Positions 5,260 through 6,350 of a stretch of 6,350 bases of DNA are shown here, in pieces. The stretch lies in NCBI GenBank assembly GCA_025960445.1, contig JAICIT010000162.1:1-6350 (forward strand). The letters are read 5' to 3'. The position numbers were made by a program, and so were the translations under genes. The notes beneath the pieces were generated by a model, which did not search any database, was not told the DNA's origin, and was given only the letters and a program-made list of their open reading frames with translations. The DNA is from Bradyrhizobium sp. (GTDB lineage: Bacteria; Pseudomonadota; Alphaproteobacteria; Rhizobiales; Xanthobacteraceae). Position 1 is the first letter of the stretch. Every line of letters starts with the position of its first letter.

Positions 5260-6350
5260 ATGATCTGGACCGACATTTTCATCAAGCGACCCGTGCTGTC
5301 GGTGGTCGTGAGCCTGCTGATTCTTCTGATCGGATTCAGGGCCGCGACCAGTCTGCCGATCCGCCAATATCCGAAACTGTCAAATACGGTGGTCAACGTC
5401 ACCACCTCCTATCCCGGTGCGTCTGCTGAACTGATTCAGGGATTCATTACGACGCCGATCGAGCAGGCCGTCGCCTCCGCCGAAGGCGTCGACTACATGA
5501 CATCGTCCTCGGTTCAAGGCACCAGCACGATCCAGGTCTACATCAAGCTGAATTTCGATCCGAACCAGGCCTTGACCGAGGTGCTCGCCAAAGTGAACTC
5601 GGTGAAATACCTGATCCCGAAAGAATCCAACGATCCGGTCGTGACCAAAACCACCGGTCAGACCACGGCAGTGATGTATCTGGGGTTCTCCAGTGAAGTG
5701 CTATCGGGCTCGGCGATCTCGGACTATCTGACGCGGGTGGTCCAGCCGGTGCTTTCGACAGTCGACGGAGTCGCTTCGGCCGATATCCTCGGCGGCCAGA
5801 CTTTCGCAATGCGATTGTGGCTGGACCCCGTTCGGATGGCCGGCCGCAACGTCTCGCCGGTCGATGTTTCAGCGGCGATTACCGCCAACAACTTTCAGGC
5901 CGCCGCAGGCCAGGCCAAGGGATATCTGACGGTCTCCAACGTCTCGACCAATACCGATCTGAAGAACCTCGATCAGTTCAAGCGCATGATCGTGAAATCC
6001 AAGGACGGCGGTTTCGTGCGCATGGAGGACATCGCTACCGTCGAACTTGCAGCCCAGAGCACCGATGCGAGTGTGGCCTTCAACGGCGAGCACGCGATCT
6101 TCATCGGCGTGCAGGCAACGCCCCAAGGCAACCCGCTGACGCTGGTGAAAGGCGTTCGCGCGCTGTTTCCCGAGCTCGAACGAAATCTGCCGCCATCGAT
6201 GAAGATGAAGGTGGCGTACGATTCAACGAAGTTCATTCAATCGTCGATCGACGAGGTGGAGAAAACCCTGGGTGAGGCGGTCATCATCGTTGTGGTGGTG
6301 ATCTTCCTATTCCTCGCATCGTTCCGCTCGGTGGTTATCCCGGTGGTCAC
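5260..6350 (+). CDS. RND-family efflux pump, inner-membrane subunit (3' end missing)
   Basis: The frame is open from ATG 5260 to the end of the window, giving 363 residues, about a third of a typical 1,030-residue RND pump. The start MIWTDIFIKRPVLSVVVSLL is the usual amphipathic helix plus TM1 (about 11-29). The porter-domain signature follows: LPIRQYPKL (32-40), YPGASAELIQGFITTPIEQ (51-69), then VDYMTSSSVQGTSTIQVYI (77-95). The porter region (PN1/PN2) extends to about residue 330, and the second membrane helix starts near 337 in EAVIIVVVVIFLFLASF. This pattern fits the HAE-1 (AcrB/MexB/MdtB-like) branch, which exports hydrophobic or amphiphilic compounds using the proton gradient, rather than the metal-exporting CusA branch. 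The proton-relay residues in TM4 and TM10 lie beyond the window, so activity cannot be checked. It is the third gene of the tetR-adaptor-pump operon. An outer-membrane channel gene may follow to the right or be supplied from elsewhere. Confidence 0.95.
   Translation, partial: MIWTDIFIKRPVLSVVVSLLILLIGFRAATSLPIRQYPKLSNTVVNVTTSYPGASAELIQGFITTPIEQAVASAEGVDYMTSSSVQGTSTIQVYIKLNFDPNQALTEVLAKVNSVKYLIPKESNDPVVTKTTGQTTAVMYLGFSSEVLSGSAISDYLTRVVQPVLSTVDGVASADILGGQTFAMRLWLDPVRMAGRNVSPVDVSAAITANNFQAAAGQAKGYLTVSNVSTNTDLKNLDQFKRMIVKSKDGGFVRMEDIATVELAAQSTDASVAFNGEHAIFIGVQATPQGNPLTLVKGVRALFPELERNLPPSMKMKVAYDSTKFIQSSIDEVEKTLGEAVIIVVVVIFLFLASFRSVVIPVV

Noticed and set aside
5817..6275. Plus-strand frame of about 152 residues within the pump gene
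   Set aside because: It lies inside the well-supported RND reading frame and has the repetitive Arg/Gly-rich look of an out-of-frame translation.
1..6350. CRISPR arrays, tRNA/rRNA genes, insertion sequences, phage or toxin-antitoxin genes
   Set aside because: Searched for by eye; no regularly spaced repeats, RNA gene features, transposase motifs or flanking inverted repeats were found, and the genes abut normally.

Overview
The window is GC-rich, tightly packed bacterial DNA with no sign of a mobile element. The codon use and gene types suggest an alphaproteobacterium, perhaps of the Bradyrhizobium/Rhodopseudomonas kind. That placement is an impression from style, not a database result. There are seven protein genes, the first cut by the left edge and the last by the right edge. 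I see no rRNA, tRNA, CRISPR array or insertion sequence, and no gene-free stretch longer than about 115 bases.

Left block (1-2021): the 3' part of a sugar phosphate isomerase/epimerase-type TIM-barrel gene runs rightward. It meets, tail to tail with 8 bases between the stop codons, a complete leftward cytochrome P450 gene. An 8-bp inverted repeat (776-783/807-814) straddles both stop codons and may be a shared two-way terminator, although it has no T-tract.

Middle block (2022-3280): divergent from the P450, across an intergenic region of about 110 bases, are two overlapping genes (ATGA overlap). They encode the PYR half and the PP half of a thiamine diphosphate (ThDP) enzyme resembling split sulfopyruvate decarboxylase (ComD/ComE) or phosphonopyruvate decarboxylase. 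No other sulfonate or phosphonate gene is visible, so the substrate is open. The P450 and the split decarboxylase may share a pathway, but only their arrangement suggests this.

Right block (3281-6350): a TetR-family regulator, a periplasmic adaptor (membrane fusion protein) and the first third of an RND inner-membrane pump follow with gaps of 1 and 14 bases, so they form a probable operon. A perfect palindrome, GTGAGT-GCTT-ACTCAC, ends four bases before the TetR start codon and is the likely auto-operator. It overlaps a second, longer inverted repeat that includes the start codon. No outer-membrane channel gene is seen before the window ends.

The individual families are all known. The points most worth a second look are the P450/split-decarboxylase pairing, the interlocked inverted repeats at the tetR start with little or no leader, and the hairpin between the convergent genes.
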